DNA of 64,000 nucleotides, taken from NCBI RefSeq assembly GCF_047675955.1, contig NC_132930.1, positions 45,199,832 through 45,263,831 on the forward strand. The letters run 5' to 3'. Both the position numbers and the translations under genes were made by a program. The notes beneath the pieces were generated by a model that saw only the letters and a program-made list of their open reading frames with translations, was not told the DNA's origin and ran no database searches. This DNA is from Chlorocebus sabaeus. Its lineage: Eukaryota; Chordata; Mammalia; Primates; Cercopithecidae. This document shows, piece after piece, positions 22,650 to 33,359 of the stretch (the stretch's first letter is position 1; each line of letters starts with the position of its first letter).

Positions 22650-22908
22650 AGACAGAGTCTCACTCTTGTTGCCCAGGCTGGAGTGCAGTGCCGCAATCTC
22701 AGCTCACTGCAACCTCTGCCTCCCAGGCTCAAGCGGTTCTCCTGCCTCAGTCTTCTGAGTAGCTCGGATTACAGGTGCCTGCCACCACACCCTGCTAAGT
22801 TTTTTTGTATTTTTAGTAGAGACACGGTTTCACCATGTTGGCCAGGCTGGTCTTGAACTCCTGACCTCAGGCGATCCGCCTACCTTGGCCTCCCAAAGTG
22901 CTGGGATT
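22611..22908 (-). mobile_element. Alu SINE (AluS-like), antisense, 38-T tail
   Basis: A 38-base T run (22611-22648) precedes 'gagacagagtctcactctt'. The copy stops after 'gtgctgggatt', lacking the final 30 or so bases of an Alu 5' end. Confidence 0.95.
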
Positions 22909-23112
22909 TCTACCCCCAGGAGACTTCGTAGATGAAATGGATAAAGCACTGCTTTCTTTGAAGTCTTCCAGTACTAGAGAAATGTTAAGCATTGCAGCAC
23001 CATAGGCTGAGGCAGGCGTGCAGCGACACTACCACACGCTGGCATGGCTGACCCACCCCCAGGAAGGGCTGTGAACCAGTCGCCTCCCCTCCTTAGCCTC
23101 GGTCTTCATCGG

Positions 23113-23182
23113 CAGTGGGAAAAATCCACGTATAAGTGGATCCACACAGTTCAAACCCATGTTGTTCAAGGGCCAACTGTAC
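23113..23182 (+). mobile_element. Tigger/MER-type DNA transposon end fragment
   Basis: The words 'tccacgtataagtggatcc' and 'gttgttcaagggccaactgt' match the terminal inverted repeat region of a pogo-like mammalian element, where the partner end would be 'cagttgacccttgaacaac'. The family name is uncertain. Confidence 0.5.
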
Positions 23183-23949
23183 TGTGCGTCCTCAGAGGCT
23201 AGGCTTGAGGGTGGGAGGCCCTGTGTGACCTTCCGCGATGAGCACAGATGGCACACGTGCCCTGCCCGCAGCAAGCCTGCAGTAAAAATTGTTGAGATGG
23301 TGTAAGATTTTCCACACACATCGTCTCAGTTAATCCTCATTGCAGCCAGGGATTCGCAGGCTCTTGCCCTCACCCATTTTACACGTGGAGGGACTGAGGT
23401 TTAGAGAAGTCACTCTTCCAGGTCACACAGCCAGCATGTGTGGGTCCTGATGCTGGTGCCCACGCTGCTGAGCACGGTACCATCACCTTCCTTCCTGGCA
23501 GTGGGGAGGTCTCAGTGAGCCTCATGCAGAAGGAAGGCCGGCCCCGCAAACTCTGCCTCTCACATAGAAGTCTTCGTAACTGCGGTAACAGCAGTACCTG
23601 TTCCTGGGCCTATGTAATTTGCAAAGCACATTTCCACATAGGACTGTAGACCTGAAAACTGAGGCTCAAGGGGACAGAGTGCCTGGCCCAGCTAGAAGGG
23701 CTGCAGCGGGAGCTTGAACCCTCCCTTCTGAGGCATGGGAGAAGCAGTTTGAAAGGTCATTTGCTTGTCATGTGACATTGGATTTCTTCTGGTGTGAGAG
23801 CTTTGGGGCCAGGGCACTGTTCTTTCCCATCGAAATGACTTTTGTTGAAATGTTGTCATTGACCCTGACCGTGCCTTGCCCTGGGCTGGGCCTGGGAAGG
23901 CTGTGCCTGTGGAGGCTGTGGGTGGTGACCCCGTCTCTCCTGTTGGCAG

Positions 23950-24115
23950 AGGCGGCATCCAAGATGGTGACATCATCGTCAAGGTCAACGGGCGTCCTCT
24001 GGCGGACTCGAGTGAGCTGCAGGAGGCCGTGCTGACCGAGTCTCCTCTCCTGCTGGAGGTGCGGCGGGGGAACGACGACCTCCTCTTCAGCATCGCACCC
24101 GAGGTGGTCATGTGA
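23950..24115 (+). CDS. HTRA3: HTRA3 exon 10: end of PDZ domain and stop
   Basis: The exon completes Arg399 and encodes residues 400-453: GGIQDGDIIVKVNGRPLADS, then SELQEAVLTESPLLLEVRRG and the C terminus SIAPEVVM, stop TGA at 24113-24115. The GGIQDGDIIVKVNG block is the conserved PDZ beta-turn. Total length 453 equals human HTRA3. Position 417 is Ala, where I recall Val in human. The acceptor is 'ctgttggcag', somewhat weak in pyrimidines close to the AG. Confidence 0.97.
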
Positions 24116-25075
24116 GGGGCGCATTCCTCCAGCGCCACGCGCCAGAGCCTGCAGATAACGGAGGGCACCGCTCCCCGAGATCAGGACGAAGGACCACCGT
24201 CGGTCCTCAGCAGGGTGGCAGCCTTCTCCTGGCTGTCCGGGGCAGAGCGGAGGCGGGGCTTGGCCAGGGGCCCGAATTTCCACCTGGGGAGTATTGGATC
24301 CACCTCCCAGTGCAGGGAGGGAAGCCCAACATCCCCTTGTACAGATGCTCCTGAAAGTCACTTCCAGGTTCTCGGGATATTCACAAAACTGCCTTCCCTG
24401 GAGGTCCCCTCCTCTCCTAGCTTCCCGCCTCTGCCCCTGTGAACACCCGTCTGCAGTACCCCCGCTCCTGCCCCTCCTACTGCAGGTCTGGGCTGCCAAG
24501 CTTCTTCCCCACTGACAAACGCCCACCTGACCTGAGGCCCCAGCTTCCCTCTGCCCCAGGACTTACCCAGCTGTAGGGCCGGGGCTGCTGCCTGCCAGCC
24601 TGGGGTCCCTGGAGGACAGGTCACATCTGATCCCTTCCGGGTGGGGGGTCCAGCCCAGAGCAGGCACTGAGTGAATGCCCCCTGGCTGCGGAGCTGAGCC
24701 CCGCCCTGCTGTGAGGTTTTCCTCCCCAGGCAGGCAGGAGGCCACAGGGAGCACGTGGAAAGTTGGCTGCTGCCTGGGGAAGCTTCTCCTCCCCAAGACG
24801 GTCATGGGGCGGCCTGCAGAGGACAGTGGACATGGAACTGTGGGGTGTGAGGACTGAGCCGGCTTCCCCTTCCCATGCAGCTCTGGGATGCAGCAGCTGC
24901 TCGCATGGAAGTGCCACCCAGAGGCAAGCAGGCTCCTGGGCATCGCCCCCTCATCCAGGGAACAAGTGTGTCTCAAGGGGCATTTGTGAGCTTTGCTGTA
25001 AAACAGATTCCCAGTGTCGCTTGTACTGTATGTTTCTCTACTGTATGGAAAATAAAGTTTACAAGCACATGGTTC
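24116..25075 (+). other. HTRA3: HTRA3 long-isoform 3' UTR
   Basis: About 0.96 kb of GC-rich sequence runs from the stop to just beyond the AATAAA at 25051. It contains no recognisable mobile element. The 3' end is inferred from the hexamer. Confidence 0.85.
25051..25056 (+). terminator. HTRA3: poly(A) signal AATAAA of HTRA3
   Basis: A canonical hexamer in 'tatggaaaataaagtttac' follows an AT-rich stretch with 'tgtactgtatgtttctct'. Cleavage is expected near 25070-25080. Confidence 0.88.
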
Positions 25076-26162
25076 TCAGCCAGCAGGGCACTGGGGCAGC
25101 CTGCCCACCACTGGCCAGGGTTCTTCCTGGGGATCCATCTAACACATGACTGGGTATACCTGCAAAGACATGGGCCTTTCAAGGGTTTCTATGACAGCCG
25201 AGCACTGGGGCACACCAGGCCTCAGGGTCATGTGGCTCTGCGGAGGGCCGGCTCCGAGTCAGGCAGCCCGGCTCAAGTCCTGGCTCCTCCACTTACTTCC
25301 AGCTTCATGGTCTTGGGCAAGAGATGTCCCTCTCCCTGCCGTGGCCTTTGCCTCTGCCCAACAGGAAGGCTGGCTCTGCTGCGCTGACCTCCTGGTCGCC
25401 CCAGGATGCAAGGTGACGGGTGCAGCACTTGGGAAGCCACCCGGCTTACGGGGAGCTCCCACTAAGCCCCACTGTGCATGTCTGGTCACATGAAGAACCC
25501 TTTCCCACATCTGTGCTATTTCACCCTCCCTGCCACCCACCCAGCAATGGGGAAACTGAGGCAGAGAGCGATTTCAACGAGCAGGAGGTCCAGGGACACT
25601 GCCTAGAGTAGCTAGAAGCAGAGCACTGGGAGCCGTGAACTTGCCCCCAACCCTCTGCTCCACCCAGAGTGGGCCACCCCCACCAGGCCCCGAGCCACTC
25701 TGGCCCCATCTAGGCTTCCATCCACCTGCCAGGCTCAGGCAACCATGTCCACCCTCCAGGCCCTGCTCTCACTCCCACCTGCGGCCGGGGCTCTCCACAC
25801 ACACAGTGGCTCCAGAGCGTAGGCCCTTGTCCCCTGAGTCTTTGGGCCCTGGCTAAGAGGAGCCTATTGGGTGTTGGGGGGCTGAGGTTGGGAAGAGGGC
25901 ATGGAGAGCTGTGACCTTACCAATTATTGGAGAGGCGAGCGCTTGGGAGAGCGTCAGGGGCCACCAGGGAAACCATGACCCCCATTCCCACAGCTCTTCC
26001 AAATCTGAAGGGTCAGGGGTCACTCTAGTGATTTCTGGGGTCCTGTGGGTTCTGGGGGAACTCGTCTGGGGATTCTGCCCATTCACACTGTCCCTGCATC
26101 AGTGCCCATCACATGAAGCCACTTCTCCCTCGACAACTGTTCCCACCTTGTGGGAGACAAAA
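25076..26162. other. Intergenic, GC-rich, 3' of HTRA3
   Basis: A sense MIR piece lies at about 25255-25340 and a faint antisense one near 25545-25600. From 26127 the sequence 'gacaactgttcccaccttg' forms the 5' shoulder of the minisatellite and recurs near 32743. No exon is recognised. Confidence 0.65.
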
Positions 26163-29100
26163 GCCCCGACAGCCCAGCTCAGACCGCCCTCTCAACCCCG
26201 TGTCTGCCCCGACAGCCCAGCTCAGACCGCCTTCTCAACCCCGTGTCTGCCCCGACAGCCCAGCTCAGACCGCCCTCTCAACCCCGTGTCTGCCCCGACA
26301 GCCCAGCTCAGACCGCCCTCTCAACCCCGTGTCTGCCCCGACAGCCCAGCTCAGACCGCCCTCTCAACCCCGTGTCTGCCCCGACAGCCCAGCTCAGACC
26401 GCCCTCTCAACCCCGTGTCTGCCCCGACAGCCCAGCTCAGACCGCCCTCTCAGCCCCGTGTCTGCCCCGACAGCCCAGCTCAGACCGCCCTCTCAACCCC
26501 GTGTCTGCCCCGACAGCCCAGCTCAGACCGCCCTCTCAGCCCCGTGTCTGCCCCGACAGCCCAGCTCAGACCGTCCTCTCAACCCCGTGTCTGCCCCGAC
26601 AGCCCAGCTCAGACCGCCCTCTCAACCCCGTGTCTGCCCCGACAGCCCAGCTCAGACCGCCCTCTCAGCCCCGTGTCTGCCCCGACAGCCCAGCTCAGAC
26701 CGCCCTCTCAACCCCGTGTCTGCCCCGACAGCCCAGCTCAGACCGCCCTCTCAACCCCGTGTCTGCCCCGACAGCCCAGCTCAGACCGCCCTCTCAGCCC
26801 CGTGTCTGCCCCGACAGCCCAGCTCAGACCGTCCTCTCAACCCCGTGTCTGCCCCGACAGCCCAGCTCAGACCGCCCTCTCAACCCCGTGTCTGCCCCGA
26901 CAGCCCAGCTCAGACCGTCCTCTCAACCCCGTGTCTGCCCCGACAGCCCAGCTCAGACCGTCCTCTCAACCCCGTGTCTGCCCCGACAGCCCAGCTCAGA
27001 CCGCCTTCTCAACCCCGTGTCTGCCCCGACAGCCCAGCTCAGACCGCCCTCTCAACCCCGTGTCTGCCCCGACAGCCCAGCTCAGACCGCCCTCTCAACC
27101 CCGTGTCTGCCCCGACAGCCCAGCTCAGACCGCCCTCTCAGCCCCGTGTCTGCCCCGACAGCCCAGCTCAGACCCCGCCCTCTCAACCCCGTGTCTGCCC
27201 CGACAGCCCAGCTCAGACCGCCCTCTCAACCCCGTGTCTGCCCCGACAGCCCAGCTCAGACCGCCCTCTCAACCCCGTGTCTGCCCCGACAGCCCAGCTC
27301 AGACCGCCCTCTCAACCCCGTGTCTGCCCCGACAGCCCAGCTCAGACCGCCCTCTCAACCCCGTGTCTGCCCCGACAGCCCAGCTCAGACCGCCCTCTCA
27401 ACCCCGTGTCTGCCCCGACAGCCCAGCTCAGACCGCCCTCTCAGCCCCGTGTCTGCCCCGACAGCCCAGCTCAGACCCCGCCCTCTCAACCCCGTGTCTG
27501 CCCCGACAGCCCAGCTCAGACCGCCCTCTCAACCCCGTGTCTGCCCCGACAGCCCAGCTCAGACCGCCCTCTCAACCCCGTGTCTGCCCCGACAGCCCAG
27601 CTCAGACCGCCCTCTCAACCCCGTGTCTGCCCCGACAGCCCAGCTCAGACCGCCCTCTCAACCCCGTGTCTGCCCCGACAGCCCAGCTCAGACCGCCCTC
27701 TCAACCCCGTGTCTGCCCCGACAGCCCAGCTCAGACCGTCCTCTCAACCCCGTGTCTGCCCCGACAGCCCAGCTCAGACCGCCCTCTCAACCCCGTGTCT
27801 GCCCCGACAGCCCAGCTCAGACCGTCCTCTCAACCCCGTGTCTGCCCCGACAGCCCAGCTCAGACCGCCCTCTCAACCCCGTGTCTGCCCCGACAGCCCA
27901 GCTCAGACCCCGCCCTCTCAACCCCGTGTCTGCCCCGACAGCCCAGCTCAGACCGTCCTCTCAACCCCGTGTCTGCCCCGACAGCCCAGCTCAGACCGCC
28001 CTCTCAACCCCGTGTCTGCCCCGACAGCCCAGCTCAGACCGTCCTCTCAACCCCGTGTCTGCCCCGACAGCCCAGCTCAGACCGCCCTCTCAACCCCGTG
28101 TCTGCCCCGACAGCCCAGCTCAGACCGTCCTCTCAACCCCGTGTCTGCCCCGACAGCCCAGCTCAGACCGCCCTCTCAACCCCGTGTCTGCCCCGACAGC
28201 CCAGCTCAGACCGCCCTCTCAACCCCGTGTCTGCCCCGACAGCCCAGCTCAGACCGCCTTCTCAACCCCGTGTCTGCCCCGACAGCCCAGCTCAGACCGC
28301 CTTCTCAACCCCGTGTCTGCCCCGACAGCCCAGCTCAGACCGCCTTCTCAACCCCGTGTCTGCCCCGACAGCCCAGCTCAGACCGCCTTCTCAACCCCGT
28401 GTCTGCCCCGACAGCCCAGCTCAGACCGCCTTCTCAACCCCGTGTCTGCCCCGACAGCCCAGCTCAGACCGCCTTCTCAACCCCGTGTCTGCCCCGACAG
28501 CCCAGCTCAGACCGCCTTCTCAACCCCGTGTCTGCCCCGACAGCCCAGCTCAGACCGCCTTCTCAACCCCGTGTCTGCCCCGACAGCCCAGCTCAGACCG
28601 CCTTCTCAACCCCGTGTCTGCCCCGACAGCCCAGCTCAGACCGCCTTCTCAACCCCGTGTCTGCCCCGACAGCCCAGCTCAGACCGCCTTCTCAACCCCG
28701 TGTCTGCCCCGACAGCCCAGCTCAGACCGCCTTCTCAACCCCGTGTCTGCCCCGACAGCCCAGCTCAGACCGCCTTCTCAACCCCGTGTCTGCCCCGACA
28801 GCCCAGCTCAGACCGCCTTCTCAACCCCGTGTCTGCCCCGACAGCCCAGCTCAGACCGCCCTCTCAACCCCGTGTCTGCCCCGACAGCCCAGCTCAGACC
28901 CCGCCCTCTCAACCCCGTGTCTGCCCCGACAGCCCAGCTCAGACCTCCTTCTCAGCCCCGTGTCTGCCCCGACAGCCCAGCTCAGACCGCCTTCTCAACC
29001 CCGTGTCTGCCCCGACAGCCCAGCTCAGACCGCCTTCTCAACCCCGTGTCTGCCCCGACAGCCCAGCTCAGACCGCCTTCTCAACCCCGTGTCTGCCCCG

Positions 29101-29740
29101 ACAGCCCAGCTCAGACCGCCTTCTCAACCCCGTGTCTGCCCCGACAGCCCAGCTCAGACCGCCTTCTCAACCCCGTGTCTGCCCCGACAGCCCAGCTCAG
29201 ACCGCCTTCTCAACCCCGTGTCTGCCCCGACAGCCCAGCTCAGACCGCCTTCTCAACCCCGTGTCTGCCCCGACAGCCCAGCTCAGACCGCCTTCTCAAC
29301 CCCGTGTCTGCCCCGACAGCCCAGCTCAGACCGCCTTCTCAACCCCGTGTCTGCCCCGACAGCCCAGCTCAGACCGCCTTCTCAACCCCGTGTCTGCCCC
29401 GACAGCCCAGCTCAGACCGCCCTCTCAACCCCGTGTCTGCCCCGACAGCCCAGCTCAGACCGCCTTCTCAACCCCGTGTCTGCCCCGACAGCCCAGCTCA
29501 GACCCCGCCCTCTCAACCCCGTGTCTGCCCCGACAGCCCAGCTCAGACCGCCTTCTCAACCCCGTGTCTGCCCCGACAGCCCAGCTCAGACCGCCCTCTC
29601 AACCCCGTGTCTGCCCCGACAGCCCAGCTCAGACCGCCTTCTCAACCCCGTGTCTGCCCCGACAGCCCAGCTCAGATCACCTTCTCAACCCCGTGTCTGC
29701 CCCGACAGCCCAGCTCAGATCACCTTCTCAACCCTGTGCC
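26163..29740 (+). repeat. 43-bp minisatellite, about 83 copies
   Basis: Head-to-tail units of 43 bp contain 'ctcaaccccgtgtctgcccc' and 'gacagcccagctcaga'. Variant bases are zoned: 5' units mostly read ccgccctctc, some ccgtcctctc. Units from about 28246 to 28853 and 28983 to 29416 read ccgccttctc. Five units have two extra bases (cagaccccgccc). The last two units read cagatcacc. Each unit has three CpGs and roughly half its bases are C. Because 43 is one more than a multiple of three and no frame has a stop, all three plus frames are open for over 1,200 codons; these are artefacts. Confidence 0.98.
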
Positions 29741-29916
29741 CCGCAAATGCCTCAGGGGAGAGTGGACCACAAACCCACCCGCTCACTCACAGACGGGCTG
29801 TGCTCTCCTGGCTCTGTCTGGGTCGCGTTCACCTTGCAGCCTGGCTTTGGAGTCCCGAGATCCGTTGCAGGGGCCTGAGGAGCACAGCGGGGCAGTGAGG
29901 TCAGGAGGCTGATTTC
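29741..29916. other. Intergenic 3' shoulder of the minisatellite
   Basis: Short unique stretch between the array and the next Alu. No feature is recognised. Confidence 0.6.
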
Positions 29917-29920
29917 TTTC

Positions 29921-30188
29921 TTTTTTTTTTTTGAAATGGAGTTTCACTCTGTCACCCAGTGGTGTGTTCTCGACTCATTGCAACCTCCGCCTCACGGGTT
30001 CAAGCGATTCTCCTGCCTCAGCCTCCCAAGTAGCTGGGACTACAGGTGCCCACCACCATACCCGGCTAATGTTTGTATTTTTAGTAGAGACGGGGTTTCA
30101 CCATATTGCCAGGTGATCTTGTGATCCACCTGCCTCGGCCTCCCAAAGTGCTGGGATTACACGTGGCTCACGGCCACCGCGCCCGGCC
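29921..30188 (-). mobile_element. Alu SINE, antisense, internally shortened
   Basis: A T run at 29921-29932, 'gaaatggagtttcactctgt', 'tttttagtagagacggggtt', and the end 'accgcgcccggcc' define it. About 30 bases around the second-arm junction are missing (30110-30120). Confidence 0.94.
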
Positions 30189-31323
30189 CATGATGTTGTT
30201 TTCTTAACAGTTGGGGTTCTGTTGAAGGAGATAAACTGGCTGTGTGAGCACTGAATTAAACAGTGTGAGGAGGATCCTATTCACACTCTTCACACTCCAG
30301 GCCAGAATGTGCCCCTGAGATGTTGCCTCCCACCACCCTCCTGCTCTCTGCCCCTGGCTTCGAATGACCATGGCCTCCGGATGCCCATCTGTGAAGCGGG
30401 GAGGTGGGACGGGGGTCTCTGAGCTTGGGAGTGAGCAGGCCTGGGCTGTGGTCCCAGTTCTGACGCCCTCGAGCTGACCTCTGTGGAGGCCTTCAGCTCT
30501 GGGCTTCTGCATCCAGGAGGCCTGTGGCTGCCACCTCCAGAGGAAGAGGGACAGTGACACTCAGACAGCCCTCCCCTGATGGGGGGGTCGCCCTTTTACC
30601 CACCCCGGCTGGCCCTGTCGTAGTGGGAGGTTGAGACCTCTGTCCTCCCAGCCCCCGAGACCTGACTGTTCCCTCCGGGTGGAGCCGCCTCCCTGGCTGC
30701 CCCTCCAGCTGCACTCGGTAAAAAACAACCTCTGCAGAGCCCGCCAGCTGCTGTCCCGCCATTGTGCAACCCTCTGGCTCCTGTGCAGTTCCAGCTGCTG
30801 GGCCACCACCCACCCCTCCGCGTGTCCCGTGAAGATGTAAACAGCATGCTCACAAGGCCAGTGCCCGCCAGGAGGAGCGCCCTGCCCCAGGCTGGGTCCT
30901 CCGTGAACACCTGGAATCCCACAGGCACAGGTCCCCATGTCCCAACACCCTACATGACAGAGGCAGAAACTGAGGCCTGGAGAGGGTGAGGACCTGTTCC
31001 AGGTCACACATGAGCCAGTGGCCGGGCTCCAGGTGACCAGAGCTGGGCTTCCGTCTGTCCCATCAGGCAGCCACGGTGCAGCTGCCACAGGACAGACCTC
31101 CACTGCCCTGACGCGGGGCCCAGCCAGTGCCTCCAGGAGGGCAGCCCTGCCTCCCACAGCTCACCTGTGGGTCACACATCTTCCTTCCTGCTCCCTCTGG
31201 GGTAAGTGGGTTCAGAACAGAGGAGCACAGATGGAAATTTCAGAATGGATCAGAGCTGAAGGAGCAGAGGAGTGCCTGGGGCTGTCACCCACACCTGCTT
31301 CATTCCTCCTGACCATTCCCTCT
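30189..31323. other. Intergenic, GC-rich
   Basis: An antisense MIR-like piece is visible at about 30950-31035 ('gaggcagaaactgaggcctg', 'gttccaggtcacacatgagc'). Otherwise I see nothing. Confidence 0.55.
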
Positions 31324-31775
31324 GTGACGGGCCGAAGAATGGTCTCCAAAGGCATCCATGTCATGACCCTTGGAGCCCTGGAACGTCTTATATGGCAGAA
31401 GAGACTTAGCACATGTGGTCAAGGCAAATAGCCTGATCCTGATTGTAGGATGGGCCTGATGTGACACAAGGGTCCTTATAAGAGGGATGCAGAGAGAGTC
31501 AGCAGAAGTTAGAAAGTGGGATGATGGAGCGACAGGTGGGGGCTCTGTGGGGGAGGCTGAGAATGCAGAGGACCTTCTAGAAGCTGGAAATGCAAGGAAA
31601 GCAAGGAAATGGTCCCTTCAGAGCCCCCAGAAGGAGCCACCCCACTGACTCCTTGACTTTAGCCTGGACAGACTGACTGTAGATTCCGGCTTCCAGGACT
31701 GCGAGAGAAGGAGTGTGTGCTGTGTTAGTCGGCGAGGTTCATGGTCATTTGTTATGGCAACCACAGGAACCGTAC
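31324..31775 (+). mobile_element. MaLR-like LTR (MLT1 type), sense
   Basis: Landmarks are 'cttatatggcagaagagact', 'caagggtccttataagaggg', 'ccttctagaagctggaaatg' and 'ggcttccaggactgcgagag'. This is an old LTR layout; the subfamily is tentative. Confidence 0.6.
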
Positions 31776-32735
31776 CTGCTCTTCAAGCTGGCCTCTAACT
31801 TCATTCCCTCCAGGAAGCCCCACCCTGCCCGCGCTGAGGGCCTGGGGACCCTTTAGGGCCCTTGTGGCCTCCAGTTTCTGGCTTATTTGCTTGTTCCTCT
31901 GGATGTTGACTGCTTCTTGCTTCCCCAACCCCTGGAAACATTGGCTCCAGGAGCTCATGAACTTTGCTTAAACCCCAGCCATGTGCCCAGAGCCAACCCC
32001 AGCGCCGGGGCAGAGCAGGTGTTCAGTGAATGGGTCTTAGTTTGAATGAGACTCGTGGGCTTGAAAGTTCATCTCAGCTCTATAACTCTGGGGCCCATGT
32101 TGTCATGTCACTCCAAGCAAACCCCAAAATCCAGTATCCAGGAAGGCCAGGATGCCAGGCATGGGAAGACGCAGGAAGAAGAGGTGGGGGTGGGAGGAAA
32201 ATGGCCCCACTGTCCTCATAGTTACTGATCCTCTAAGCCTCAGGATCCTCTCTGAAAGTGGAGGAGCCACCTTCACTCTGCAGATATCCCCTCCGAAGGA
32301 GCAGCCCATGTGCTGCCCTGCACCCGTGCAGCTGTCACTCAGCCCCTCTCCCAGGACCTCTCCAGGCTCCAGGGACACCCCAGGCAGGAGAACCTCCAAG
32401 AGGAAATCCCCTCTCCTCTTTACGTCGCCAGTTCCTGCCTCTGTCCCACTCCCTCCTCTCACTTTGGGAGAAGGGACCCCTCCTCCCTGGGCTCTGGGGC
32501 CACCCTCCATGGCTCCCTAGAAGAAAAGAACCCTTATCTCACCTCTCACCAGCTGAGAGCTGCCCTCTCCCTGAGCTGCCCAAGTGGTCTCCTCTGATGT
32601 TTTATCATCACCCCACACAGTGGTCACAATCCGCACTCAACTTCCTGTCTCCAAAGATCTCCCTTTTGCCTTCTGGGGTCCAGAGGAGAGGTCACAGGTT
32701 GGCCATCTGCAAAGCACTCCCTGACCCGCCGTTCT
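31776..32735. other. Intergenic
   Basis: Mixed unique sequence, with a possible L2-type fragment near 31960-32040. No exon or clear repeat is recognised. Confidence 0.5.
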
Positions 32736-32738
32736 CCT

Positions 32739-32828
32739 TTGACAACTGTTCACACGTTGCAGGGTACAGGCCCTGACACCTCAGCTCGGATCACCTTCTT
32801 GACCTCCTGTGTCTGCCCGAACATGCCA
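32739..32828 (+). repeat. single-copy relative of the 43-bp minisatellite unit
   Basis: The run has 'tttgacaactgttcacacg', 'cctgacacctcagctcggatc', 'accttcttgacctcctgtg' and 'tctgcccgaacatgcc' in the same order as the array's 5' shoulder plus one unit (26127-26210). Its 'ggatcacc' matches the last two array units ('agatcacc'). Confidence 0.75.
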
Positions 32829-32985
32829 GGGAAGGAGGCAATCACCTCGAGAGGCAGGACGTCAGTGACCTTTGTGGGGAGACAGCTGTTGATGGGATGG
32901 GCTGAAGGGAAGTTCCGGGGAGTCAGGACTTGGGTGCCGGTCATCTGGGGTTTGCTTTATGATAGTGCATTGGACTGTTAGGTTT
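32829..32985 (+). repeat. inverted duplication, left arm (157 bp)
   Basis: The arm from 'gggaaggaggcaatcacctc' to 'ggactgttaggttt' is the reverse complement of 33431-33587 with about nine mismatches (near 94% identity) and no gap. Several differences are CpG in this arm and TpG or CpA in the other. Confidence 0.93.
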
Positions 32986-33049
32986 CTCTGCAAATTCTCC
33001 CAAACCAGCAAGCCTGGCCCTTCAAACCCAGGCAAGGCAAACGTCAGAA

Positions 33050-33335
33050 GGATGTGCACAGCACACACAAGTATGTGCACTCACAGCTCACATGTGTGTG
33101 CACACTCAGATGCATGTATGCATGGCACAGCACATGTGAGTGCAAACACAGCTCACATGAGTACACATACGCTCAGATACATTTGCGTGGCATAGCATAT
33201 ATAAGTGTGTACACTTCCAACTCACATGAATTTGCACACACAGATGCATGTGTGCATGCCACAGCACGTGTGAGTATGTACACTCAGAACACACATGAGT
33301 TCATGCATGCGTGCATGGCCACAGCACACATGGGG
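33050..33335 (+). repeat. CA-rich minisatellite, ~65-70-bp units
   Basis: About four diverged units contain 'cacagctcacatg', 'cactcagatgcatgt' and 'ggcacagcacatgtgagtg'. They lie in the spacer between the inverted arms. Confidence 0.8.
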
Positions 33336-33359
33336 TGAACTTTCTAAAAGCTGACAGAT

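Larger units (their letters stand above)
22246..23949 (+). other. HTRA3: HTRA3 intron 9
   Basis: A phase-2 intron with an antisense Alu (22611-22908), a fragment of a Tigger-like DNA transposon end (about 23113-23182), and two antisense MIR-like pieces (about 23320-23480 and 23610-23730). It ends in a pyrimidine-rich tract and CAG at 23947-23949. Confidence 0.85.
1..25075 (+). other. HTRA3: HTRA3 gene, 3' part (exons 3-10)
   Basis: The spliced product of the exons listed below reads as residues 163-453 of HTRA3, a secreted trypsin-fold serine protease with a C-terminal PDZ domain. From family knowledge, it acts outside the cell, cleaves matrix proteins and dampens TGF-beta signalling; human transcripts encode a long (453 aa) and a PDZ-less short (357 aa) form. 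Counting codons back from the stop places the catalytic residues at His191, Asp227 and Ser305, exactly as in human. The signal peptide, IGFBP-like and Kazal-like modules belong to exons upstream of this window. Exon numbers follow the ten-exon human model from memory. I distinguish it from HTRA1, HTRA2 and HTRA4 by recalled HTRA3 sequence and by the conserved exon for the short isoform. Confidence 0.96.

Noticed and set aside
3889..24115. Assignment to HTRA1 or HTRA4 instead of HTRA3
   Set aside because: The residues after the catalytic His, the APSLAVH alternative tail and the total length of 453 all fit HTRA3.
26163..29740. CRISPR-like regular array
   Set aside because: Repeats are directly adjacent with no unique spacers, and this is a primate genome; it is a minisatellite.
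25911..29912. Three overlapping plus-strand open frames of 1,242 to 1,333 codons rich in Pro, Ser, Gln and Arg
   Set aside because: They are the same 43-bp minisatellite read in three frames; a stop-free unit whose length is not a multiple of three opens all frames. No exon structure or family match supports translation.
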